Made by a program: the position numbers and the translations under genes | The notes under the pieces: generated by a model | The model's database searches: none | The model's input: only the letters and a program-made list of their open reading frames with translations | Told to the model about the DNA's origin: nothing | Assembly: GCA_029259455.1 (NCBI GenBank) | Contig: JAPDIT010000043.1 | Location: 1 to 10,442 of the forward strand | Length of the DNA stretch: 10,442 bases | Direction: 5' to 3' | Origin: Archaeoglobi archaeon | GTDB lineage: Archaea; Halobacteriota; Archaeoglobi; Archaeoglobales; Archaeoglobaceae | Shown: positions 1-6,135 of the stretch, in pieces | How the letters are laid out: each line of letters begins with the position of its first letter | Numbering within the stretch: position 1 is the first letter of the stretch

Positions 1-2
1 TT

Positions 3-113
3 GGCAATCTGCTTATGAAGATGAGGTTTGAGAGGACAAGCTATGAATCGTTTATCGGTGAAGTTATTAAGCTGGATAGGGATATAAGGTGGGAGGTGAA
101 TTTACACCTATGA
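3..113 (+). CDS. C-terminal end of an unknown protein, cut by the window edge
   Basis: An open frame runs from the window edge to a TGA at 111-113 and gives the last 36 residues of a protein. The fragment is charged (it includes KMRFERTSYESF and VIKLDRDIRWEV) and ends in NLHL. No motif can be recognised and no function is proposed. The other frames here are broken by stops sooner, and the codon choice (many AAG, AGG and GAG) resembles the intact genes of the window; that is the only support for calling it coding. It converges with the broken minus-strand ORF whose stop is at 108-110, so the two ends overlap by a few bases. It could also be a chance ORF. Confidence 0.35.
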   Translation, partial: GNLLMKMRFERTSYESFIGEVIKLDRDIRWEVNLHL

Positions 114-290
114 TGGAACACGACCAAATTTTTTGATGATGTTGATCTCCTGATCCGGTATTCTCTTCAGCTCCTCCTCAGAGCTAGTGTAGACATATTC
201 GTCAGCTTTACATTGAAACTCGATCAATCCTCTTTCTGCACTCCTTACACTCAACAGGGAGGGGCAAGTTTAAGCGATGAAAGAATCCAT
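108..290 (-). pseudogene. Broken small ORF with zinc-ribbon-like cysteines
   Basis: An ATG at 290 opens a frame that meets a TAA after six codons (270-272) and then continues in the same frame to a TAG at 108-110. The last part reads like real protein, with an acidic stretch (YTSSEEELKRIPDQE) and the end KKFGRVPS. Between about 220 and 265 a different frame looks better: it reads PVECKECRKRIDRV with a CxxC pair (codons at 247-249 and 238-240), and a further Cys lies in the first frame at 210-212. The simplest reading is a short zinc-binding protein that has lost its frame at about 220-235 and gained an early stop. The family is not recognised. It sits next to another broken gene, which supports decay, but the whole call is tentative. 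Confidence 0.3.
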
Positions 291-630
291 ACTACAAAAA
301 ATCGTTAAATTTAAGTACTCTCCAATACAATTATCCACCAATGAATTAAGGTAAGTATAATAGTAGGGTAATATATTTTCTCATTAGTCTTATACTACTG
401 ATGTTCGCACATTATCCTTATCCACTACAGCACTACATAGTTCACTAGATTAATAATAAACTTGTAGATTAATAATAAACTTGTATCACTATACTTTATA
501 ATTTTATAATTTTAATTGGGACTTACCTTTATCGAAGCTTAATAAAACTATTCTCTGGCTCTCGTTTACTTTAATTTTGAAATCATAGCACTTACAATTC
601 AGCATGCTATCTCTCACTTTGCTGTGCCCC
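291..630. other. AT-rich stretch without a recognisable gene
   Basis: About 340 bp with stops in all frames and no ORF of meaningful length. It is much richer in A and T than the coding regions and contains the tandem duplication at 446-483 and a short repeated TTTATAAT around 496-511. Some TATA-like strings occur, but no gene lies downstream at the right distance. No tRNA, box C/D RNA or CRISPR-type repeat could be made out. It may be what is left of an older gene or insertion next to the broken synthetase gene. Confidence 0.6.
446..483. repeat. 19-bp perfect tandem duplication (two copies)
   Basis: The unit TAGATTAATAATAAACTTG occurs at 446-464 and again, without a mismatch, at 465-483; the next two bases (TA) continue the pattern. 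Two adjacent copies with no spacer do not fit a CRISPR array. A recent slippage duplication, or a paired protein-binding site, are both possible. Confidence 0.9.
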
Positions 631-2274
631 TCAAGTTTTAGACTTCTCCAGCTCTTTCTCTCTTAACAACCTTCTGAGAAGTTTTCCTGCTGGCGTTCTC
701 GGCAGTTCTTCGACGAACTCCACTTCTCTCACTCTCTTGTAGCCCGATATCCTCTCCCTCACCCACTCTATTATCTCCTCTTCTGTAATTTTGCCCCCTG
801 TATTCCGGCTTGAGAACTATGTAGGCTTTCGGAATCTCTCCAGCCTCCTTATCCGGTTTGCCAATTACTGCAACATCCATTAAGCCTCATGTTTCATCAG
901 CAGCGCTTCCAGCTCGAAGGGGGGCTATCGTGTACCCTTTATACTTGATAACTTCCTTGACCCTGTCCTGGAAGTGCAGAAAGGCCTCCTCGTCAATGTA
1001 ACCTATGTCTCCGGTTCTGAAAAACTTCTTTCCCTTCTCATCATACCACCAGCATTCCCGATTCTCTTTCTCCCTCTTCCAGTAGCCCTTGAAAACATTA
1101 GGCCCCTTTATCACTATCTCTCCGCTCTCACAATTCCCAGCTCTCTCCCATCTTCGAGTGAAACTATCTTGAGCTCTATGTCTGACAGCGGAATGCCCTG
1201 TGTCGTACTCTTATCCAGCCTTAAAGCGGGGTTGGTTGTGACCATCGGACTTGCTTCAGTCATTCCCCCACACCTGATTGTACTTCAGCCTTGGATTGTT
1301 GCACTTCTCCGCAACAACTCTCAGCAGCCTCTCCACCAATGCTGGAGCTACCGGCCAAGCACCTGTGGCAAATGCCTTGAGATGCCACCAGTCGTAGTTT
1401 CTGCTGCTGTTTTCAATGGTGTTCAGAAGCATGTTTAGGGCTGGTGGAACTGCCAAGAGAAAGTACCCTTATACCTTTCAATGTTCTCAGCCAGAAGTTC
1501 CCGGGTTGAACATGCCCATCACAACGTACTCATTTCCGACTGTCACCATCAGGTTCACCAACCCGAATTCTGCAGAGTGGAACATCGGCATGCAGCCGAC
1601 AATAGTATCTATGTGTGACAAACCACTGGCTACAGCAAAGCTGCAGAGCATTTGCTACCAGATTGAAGTGTGTGAGCATCACGCCCTTTGGTATTCCTGT
1701 AGTTCCTCCAGTGTACGGCAGAAGAGCCACATCATCTTCCGGATTCACCTTCACATTCTCGAACTCCTCACTGCCAGCGTCCATAACCTCTGAAAGGCTG
1801 TTCTCCTCTCCAGCAACGACAAAAACCTTCTCAACCTTTGTTTTGTCCAGAACCTACTTGAAGTTGTCGTACAGCATTTTATGAACGATCAGTGTTGTCG
1901 CCTCACTGTCGTTCAGCAAATGTTCAAGCTCGAGGGGTTTGTACATCGGATTTATGGCACAGGAGTTGCTGCCACCCTCCAGAGAGCGTACACGGAAATC
2001 ACATAATCGATGGAGTTTGGAATGCATACCGCCACATGCTCCCCCTTCTTCACACCCTTCTAGCAAAGCCCGATGCGAGCCTTTTTGTCGTTTCAGCAAT
2101 CTCAACAAAGTTCATTTTCTCAGGAAACTCCGATGGAAATCTCGGTTCTGCAGAAATTATTGCTGTCTTTTCACCCCACTTTTCTGCTGCACGGTCAATT
2201 CTGTCCGCCAAAGAGATTTTGGGTAGTATAAACTGGGAAACCCTATTCTGTACTGAAGCTCCATAATTTTTCAT
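631..2274 (-). pseudogene. Long-chain acyl-CoA synthetase (AMP-forming), degraded by many frameshifts
   Basis: Pieced together over several frames, this encodes a full-length member of the ANL (AMP-binding) family, which activates fatty acids to acyl-CoA through an acyl-adenylate. From the ATG at 2274 the protein begins MKNYGASVQNRVSQ. The P-loop YTGGTTGIPKGVMLTH lies at about 1668-1715, followed by PMFHSAE, NQVWGMTEA (about 1260), TGDIGYIDEE and the hinge region DRVKEVIKYKG (about 940-1060). The end, LPRTPAGKLLRRLLRE, contains the catalytic lysine and stops with TGA at 631-633. The frame shifts near 2058, 1955, 1638, 1500, 1465, 1267, 1125, 921, 886 and 796, and a TAG lies in frame at 1854-1856. 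Several of the shifts fall in runs of five or six C or G. Almost every motif is intact, so few other changes have built up. As written it cannot make a working enzyme. The exact indel positions are read by eye and approximate. Confidence 0.9.
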
Positions 2275-2349
2275 GAAATTTAATGTTTAAAAATGTTTTT
2301 GAGTGCTTTGGCCAAAAACTCGAACGAGTCTACAACACAGTTGCAACCA

Positions 2350-2362
2350 AAACCCTTAAAAG
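2350..2362 (+). promoter_or_regulatory. TATA box of the tRNA-Asp gene
   Basis: CTTAAAAG, preceded by an A-rich stretch that could serve as the BRE, is centred about 33 bases before the mature tRNA 5' end. This suits transcription starting near 2384 with a short 5' leader removed by RNase P. The start point is inferred from typical archaeal spacing. Confidence 0.55.
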
Positions 2363-2391
2363 CACAAAGAGTCGAGCTAAAAAAGCTATAA

Positions 2392-2504
2392 GCCCGGGTG
2401 GTGTAGTCCGGCCTATCATGCGGGCCTGTCGCAGGGTTTGAGAAAGGAAGAGAAGGTAACCTTGCAGAAAGCCCGCGACTCGGGTTCAAATCCCGGCCCG
2501 GGCG
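2392..2504 (+). tRNA. tRNA-Asp (GUC) with a 38-nt intron at position 37/38
   Basis: The cloverleaf folds cleanly. The acceptor stem is GCCCGGG (2392-2398) with CCCGGGC (2497-2503), and the discriminator is G2504. The D arm starts at 2401. The anticodon stem is CGGGC (2421-2425) with GCCCG (2471-2475). The T arm is TCGGG-TTCAAAT-CCCGG (2480-2496). The anticodon GTC at 2428-2430 reads aspartate codons. The anticodon loop is broken after G2431 by an intron at 2432-2469. Exon bases CTGT pair with intron bases GCAG to give a 4-bp helix flanked by two 3-nt bulges (CGC and AAA): the canonical bulge-helix-bulge cut by archaeal splicing endonuclease. The spliced RNA is 75 nt, and CCA is not encoded. 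The D stem has one T-T mismatch at its inner end. The gene stands alone, with its own promoter and T-run. Confidence 0.96.
2432..2469 (+). other. Intron of tRNA-Asp
   Basis: The 38-nt intron is bounded by the two bulges of the splice motif, each cut between its second and third base (CG^C and AA^A). Beyond the bulges the intron closes on itself through AGGGTT (2434-2439) with AACCTT (2458-2463), leaving a purine-rich loop. It has no coding capacity. Removing it gives the anticodon loop CTGTCGA. Confidence 0.92.
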
Positions 2505-2518
2505 TCTTTTTTCTTTCA
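2505..2518 (+). terminator. T-rich terminator of the tRNA-Asp gene
   Basis: TCTTTTTTCTTTC follows the last tRNA base directly. Archaeal RNA polymerase stops at such T-runs without needing a hairpin. Confidence 0.7.
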
Positions 2519-2522
2519 AGGT

Positions 2523-2541
2523 CTTATAAAAATTAAAAACC
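2523..2541 (+). promoter_or_regulatory. Likely TATA region of the small membrane protein gene
   Basis: CTTATAAAAATTAAAAACC offers a good archaeal TATA box. Transcription would start near 2550-2562, shortly before the TTG at 2563 and 25-35 bases before the ATG at 2587. No ribosome-binding sequence is seen in front of either codon, so the promoter does not settle the start. Confidence 0.5.
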
Positions 2542-2586
2542 AAGAAAAACTCGATAATTTTTTTGACCATTACCTTACTCAACCTC

Positions 2587-2748
2587 ATGCAGAAAAGCTT
2601 GGCAATTGCCCTAACCCTGCTCATTGCCACTTCAACATTCAGCATGTATCTCTACGACAAATGGACGCAGGCAGAGGAGAAGCACAGAATTCTTAGAGTT
2701 GAATATCTGGGCTTGCTGGAGGAGAAAGGAAAGTGTGTGGAAATTTAA
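2587..2748 (+). CDS. One-pass membrane microprotein, 53 residues, unknown function
   Basis: From the ATG at 2587 this encodes 53 residues. Residues 4-23 (SLAIALTLLIATSTFSMYLY) form one hydrophobic helix, or an uncleaved signal anchor. The rest is charged and heptad-like (KWTQAEEKHRILRVEYLGLL), suggesting a short helix or coiled coil outside the membrane, and ends KGKCVEI. A TTG eight codons upstream (2563) would add MTITLLNL and is an alternative start. The pattern of one helix plus an amphipathic tail, and a TATA box upstream, argue for a real gene, but no family is recognised. Its TAA (2746-2748) interlocks with the stop of the convergent oxidoreductase gene (2745-2747), so the two messages must overlap at their 3' ends. 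Confidence 0.6.
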   Translation: MQKSLAIALTLLIATSTFSMYLYDKWTQAEEKHRILRVEYLGLLEEKGKCVEI

Positions 2749-4481
2749 AGCATTTCTCTCAATTTCTTTCTGTAGTAATCGAGTGCTTTCCTCACGAAAT
2801 CCTCGCTGAGCTTTCCGTGGAGTGATGGCGTTTCGAATATCCTCTTCGGAATTGAAAGCTCATCCAAATTGAACCCCAAATCCACCTTCAGCCTTGCTTT
2901 TTCCCTGTAAATCTCATTGCCCAGTTTTTTTAGCTCATCAGGTGAGATGGAGTGGCTGAGGGGTTCCAAGGCCTTAGATATGACCTCCGGTGTGTAAATT
3001 CCCCTTGCGAAGAAGCACACGACAAGGCTGGAGAGAGTCTGCCTCCAGCTTTCCTCCTCAATCAGCCTGTCAATGGTTTCCTCAGGCGACAATTCCTTTG
3101 CCTTCTGGTCGAGGCTGTAGCCAGCTGAGTCCAGATGTGAGTGCCTCATTCCGATCAGATAATTGAGAACTGCTGCATATCCTGTGTGGTAGCCGGGCAT
3201 TTCGTTGCCGCCAAAAGCCAAGGCAAACTCCTTTCCACCGTAAACTTCTGCTGCATGGCTGACACCCATTGCGAGGTGTTTGTAGAACTCGGTTGGCTGC
3301 TCGTAAATGAAATCTATCGCCTTCAAGTAGCCTTCAACATCCCCAAAAGCCAGCTTCACGAGTGTGTCCTTCTCGCCTACAATTCCCCTCTCAAGCGCCT
3401 CAGTCGCCCATGCAAGGCAGACTCCTGTGCTCATCGCATCCAATCCGTAGGTCTCAACTCTGTGAATGAGCCTGAGCAAATCGTCCCTGTTTCCGATTCC
3501 TAACATTGAACCGAGAGAGTAAATCAGCTCATAGTCGTAGGAAATCATTATCGTTCTGAAGAAGTAAGGCTCGTTTTCGTAAGGGAGTCTCAGGGCTGCG
3601 AGATGTATGCAAGCTACAGGACAGTGGCTGCAGGCTATTCTCCTTCCGAGGTTGTACTCTGCAAGAGCTTCTCCGCTTATATCCTCTGCCCTCTCAAACC
3701 TTGCAGCTTTAAGGTTTCTTGTGGGAAGGGCTTTTAACTCGTTAAGGGGTATCACGTTAGCTGCTGTGCCCAGAAGGTGGTACTTCTTCATCGCATCAGA
3801 CTCAATGGCTATCTTGTATATCTCATCGTAAACCTCCCTGTATTTTTTGGCATCGGTCGGCAGATACTTTTTCCTTCCCCTAACAATCAGAGCCTTGAGC
3901 TTCTTGCTGCCGAAAACCGCCCCAAGCCCAAGCCTTCCGAAATGTCTGTAGGTTTCAGTTGTCACGCAGGAGTATCTGACAAGCTTCTCTCCGGCTCCTC
4001 CAATCCTCATCATTGTCCTCGTTCCCCTGCCCGGCTCATTTTCAGCGATGATTCTACCAACAATCAGCGAGTCTGGAATCCCCCACAGAACTCTGCCGTC
4101 TCTGAAGTAGACCTTATCGTTCTCGACAACGAGGTAAACCGGCTTTTTGCTGGCTCCCTTTATCACTATTGCCCCATAGCCAGCAGCGGCTATTGAGACC
4201 GCAGTTCTCCCTCCAGCATGGCTCTCTCCCAGATTGCCGGTAAGTGGGCTTTTAAACATCGCAACAGTTTTCGATGCCAGTGGATATGCGGGCGTTAGAG
4301 GACCGGTAGCGAAGACTATAACGTTTTCAGGGGAGAGTGGGTCTGCCTTCGGGTTCATGTGCTCCCTCATCAACTGCACGGCCACACCCGTGCCACCGAG
4401 CCATTTCTCGAAAAGCTCTGGGCGATGCTCTACCTCGTAGGTGTAGTTGTCGAGGTCTATGATTAAAACCGCATCTCTCAT
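2745..4481 (-). CDS. aor: Tungsten-containing aldehyde:ferredoxin oxidoreductase
   Basis: The 578-residue protein matches the AOR family along its whole length; these cytoplasmic enzymes oxidise aldehydes to carboxylic acids with a tungsten bis-pterin cofactor and pass electrons to ferredoxin. The N-terminal domain has the usual LGGTG (28-32) and HAGGRTAVSIAAAGYGA (88-104) pterin-binding stretches. CSHCPVAC gives Cys284, 287 and 291, and VVCFF gives Cys489, the expected four ligands of the [4Fe-4S] cluster. GLDAMSTG (346-353) is the family's second-domain signature. The third domain has RHSHLDSAGYSLDQ (446-459) where classical AORs have a different sequence, so the substrate may not be a simple aldehyde. 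The ATG overlaps the ferredoxin gene stop as ATGA, so translation is probably coupled and the ferredoxin is the likely electron partner. Pterin synthesis and tungstate uptake genes are not in the window. Confidence 0.93.
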   Translation of the reverse strand: MRDAVLIIDLDNYTYEVEHRPELFEKWLGGTGVAVQLMREHMNPKADPLSPENVIVFATGPLTPAYPLASKTVAMFKSPLTGNLGESHAGGRTAVSIAAAGYGAIVIKGASKKPVYLVVENDKVYFRDGRVLWGIPDSLIVGRIIAENEPGRGTRTMMRIGGAGEKLVRYSCVTTETYRHFGRLGLGAVFGSKKLKALIVRGRKKYLPTDAKKYREVYDEIYKIAIESDAMKKYHLLGTAANVIPLNELKALPTRNLKAARFERAEDISGEALAEYNLGRRIACSHCPVACIHLAALRLPYENEPYFFRTIMISYDYELIYSLGSMLGIGNRDDLLRLIHRVETYGLDAMSTGVCLAWATEALERGIVGEKDTLVKLAFGDVEGYLKAIDFIYEQPTEFYKHLAMGVSHAAEVYGGKEFALAFGGNEMPGYHTGYAAVLNYLIGMRHSHLDSAGYSLDQKAKELSPEETIDRLIEEESWRQTLSSLVVCFFARGIYTPEVISKALEPLSHSISPDELKKLGNEIYREKARLKVDLGFNLDELSIPKRIFETPSLHGKLSEDFVRKALDYYRKKLREML

Positions 4482-4888
4482 GCCTCCACCTCCTTGTAAG
4501 CTATCACTCCATGCGGGCAGTAGTCGGCACAGTAGCCGCAGTGTATGCAGACCGCTATCTTTCCATCCTCTCTGACAAAGATTGCATTGAGGGTGCAGGC
4601 TTCAACGCAGTAGTGGCATCCGAGGCAGAGGTTTTCCACATAAACAACTCCACCGCCTTTCTTCGGTTTTAATGCCCCACTTGGGCAAACCTGCGCACAT
4701 GGCGGCTCTTCACATGCCCTGCAGAATATGACTGTAGCTCCTCTCTCAAAGCCGCTTAAACTTACGGGAAGAATAGCAGAACTGCTGTTGCCAATTTCAG
4801 GATTTTTTGCTGACCTTCTTGAGCATGCAAACATGCACAACCCGCATCCAACGCACTTCTCTATATCCTCAACAACGAGACGCTTCAC
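4478..4888 (-). CDS. Polyferredoxin with four [4Fe-4S] clusters, AOR partner subunit
   Basis: The 136-residue protein has exactly 16 cysteines in four groups: CVGCGLCMFAC (12-22), CRACEEPPCAQVCPSG (56-71), CLGCHYCVEAC (88-98) and CIHCGYCADYCPHG (114-127). This is the layout of electron-transfer subunits such as DmsB/HycB-like proteins and of the ferredoxin-like subunits encoded beside AOR-type enzymes. It most likely accepts electrons from the oxidoreductase encoded next to it and carries them to another acceptor. I place the start at the GTG at 4888: a purine-rich AGAGGTGG lies a few bases upstream, and the protein then opens MKRLVVEDIEKC just before the first cluster, as usual. A TTG at 4918 would add ten residues but overlaps the DHH gene more. 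With the GTG the overlap with DHH is 20 bp; the TGA overlaps the AOR start. Confidence 0.9.
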   Translation of the reverse strand: MKRLVVEDIEKCVGCGLCMFACSRRSAKNPEIGNSSSAILPVSLSGFERGATVIFCRACEEPPCAQVCPSGALKPKKGGGVVYVENLCLGCHYCVEACTLNAIFVREDGKIAVCIHCGYCADYCPHGVIAYKEVEA

Positions 4889-6101
4889 ACCCCCCCACCT
4901 CTTTTTCGAGAGCTTCAATGAACTCCTCCTCCTTACCCTTGTCTATGATGGTGGCAGCAGCGACTCTGTGGGTTGCGTCAGCAAAACCCCCCACAGCCTC
5001 GCTGGCTTTGGGTATTAAGTAGTCGAAACCGGGCATCTTCCCTCTCAGAATGAGCCTTTCAAGCGGAGTCGGAGCTCTTGCACTGACTTTCACAGCATCC
5101 CAGTTAATCTCACCAAGGTCTGGGATGAACTTTGGCTGGTTCTGAAAACCTATGAGGTAGAGGTTATCTTTCAAAAAGGTCATGTCTTTTATGAGCTGGC
5201 AGAATTCTCCAACCATTTTTACACCCATCGGATAGAAGAAGTCCCTGACATGGAACCACTGCGTGTACTCACCAATTCTCAGCTCCCCATTCTTCAGTCT
5301 CTCTACCATCTGCTGAAACTTCTCTTCCTTAAGTTTCTCAAGCTGCTCCACCTTTTCCAAAGTTTCTTCATCAAACCCCTCGAAACATGCTTTGATTCCA
5401 AGTCTGTATACCTTCTCCTGATAGCCCGCAGCCCCCAGTGTGGTGAGGCGTGGGGCAATAACGTCTGCATATTCTCCGAATTTCGTGATGAAGTATCTCT
5501 CCCTCGCCCCCTCAAATCTCACCCTCACCTGCCCGGCATCGATTGCTTCTTCAAGGGCAAATCTGTCAAATCCAAGCACACCTCCGCTTCTGTCGTGGTA
5601 GTCTCCAACGCTCCCCAAAACAGCGATGTAGGCATACTTTAACGCCTCCTCTCCTGCAATCACTCTGAAAAATATGTAGTTCAGACTTGATGCTGAAACG
5701 AAGATGTCTCCCGAAATTCCTGCCAGCTCTGGATCGAGGACGTGAACGTAATCGCTGTCTATATCCTTGGCAGGGTGGTGGTCGATTATAAGAACCATGC
5801 TCCTTCCGGCGTTGATTTTGTCTATCATGTCCGCTGCAAGCCCTCCAAGGTCTGTGTAGATTATCATTCCATCTTTCGAAGAGTGTATCTTTTCAACAAT
5901 CGCGGGATATACTTTCTCAACGCAGATCAGCTCAGCTTCAAAGCCGCAGTACTCGCAGAGCTTTTTCAGGAGTGCAGCAGAGCAAAGTCCGTCAGCATCG
6001 TTGTGGTGGACAACGGTAACTCCCTCACCACCGTAGTTTCTGATGTAATCAGCCACCTTCTCAACCCAATCAAAAAACTCCCGGTGTAGAAATTCCTCCA
6101 T
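4869..6101 (-). CDS. DHH-family phosphoesterase (RecJ-like / nano-RNase-like)
   Basis: Counting from the ATG at 6101 (410 residues), the protein shows the metal-binding motifs of the DHH superfamily in order: HHNDADG (32-38), YTDLGG (82-87), IDHHP (106-110) and GSVGDYHD (163-170), whose Asp and His residues hold two Mn ions. The last third has a DHHA1 domain with GGFADATHRVAAATI (371-385), a variant of the usual GGHxxAAG substrate-binding motif. The middle (about 245-275) is charged and probably coiled. Relatives degrade single-stranded DNA, short RNAs or cyclic dinucleotides; the sequence does not tell which. I prefer the 6101 start because a TATA box lies 26 bases upstream; an in-frame ATG at 6182 would add 27 residues of doubtful homology and overlap birA. 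It is first in an operon with the ferredoxin and AOR genes. Confidence 0.85.
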   Translation of the reverse strand: MEEFLHREFFDWVEKVADYIRNYGGEGVTVVHHNDADGLCSAALLKKLCEYCGFEAELICVEKVYPAIVEKIHSSKDGMIIYTDLGGLAADMIDKINAGRSMVLIIDHHPAKDIDSDYVHVLDPELAGISGDIFVSASSLNYIFFRVIAGEEALKYAYIAVLGSVGDYHDRSGGVLGFDRFALEEAIDAGQVRVRFEGARERYFITKFGEYADVIAPRLTTLGAAGYQEKVYRLGIKACFEGFDEETLEKVEQLEKLKEEKFQQMVERLKNGELRIGEYTQWFHVRDFFYPMGVKMVGEFCQLIKDMTFLKDNLYLIGFQNQPKFIPDLGEINWDAVKVSARAPTPLERLILRGKMPGFDYLIPKASEAVGGFADATHRVAAATIIDKGKEEEFIEALEKEVGGCEASRC

Positions 6102-6123
6102 GTTATATATTGGGAAAGATACA

Positions 6124-6133
6124 TTTAAAAATT
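6124..6133 (-). promoter_or_regulatory. TATA box of the DHH-ferredoxin-AOR operon
   Basis: On the minus strand TTTTTAAAT is centred about 26 bases before the ATG at 6101, the spacing of a leaderless archaeal message. It lies just after the TGA of birA (6136-6138), so the operon can be transcribed independently of birA although the genes are almost contiguous. Confidence 0.65.
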
Positions 6134-6135
6134 TT

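Noticed and set aside
271..290. Box C/D guide RNA starting at GCGATGA
   Set aside because: No suitably spaced D box (CTGA) follows.
446..483. CRISPR repeats
   Set aside because: Two adjacent copies with no spacer, and no cas genes.
794..798. Programmed frameshifting at homopolymer runs in the synthetase
   Set aside because: Too many shifts in both directions in one gene, without conserved slippery sites or structures.
974..1438. A 154-codon plus-strand ORF, and similar ones at 1416-1793 and 1892-2266
   Set aside because: They are antisense to the broken acyl-CoA synthetase gene, whose minus-strand motifs are unmistakable.
1854..1856. In-frame TAG in the synthetase read as pyrrolysine or a recoding site
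   Set aside because: The gene also has about ten frameshifts, and the window shows no pyrrolysine genes; a simple nonsense change is enough.
2490..2504. The 3' end of tRNA-Asp as an attachment site of an integrated element
   Set aside because: No second copy of the tRNA end and no integrase gene were found in the window.
2280..2645. A 121-codon minus-strand ORF across the tRNA-Asp gene
   Set aside because: It reads through the tRNA and its intron on the wrong strand and overlaps the tRNA promoter; no protein-like features.
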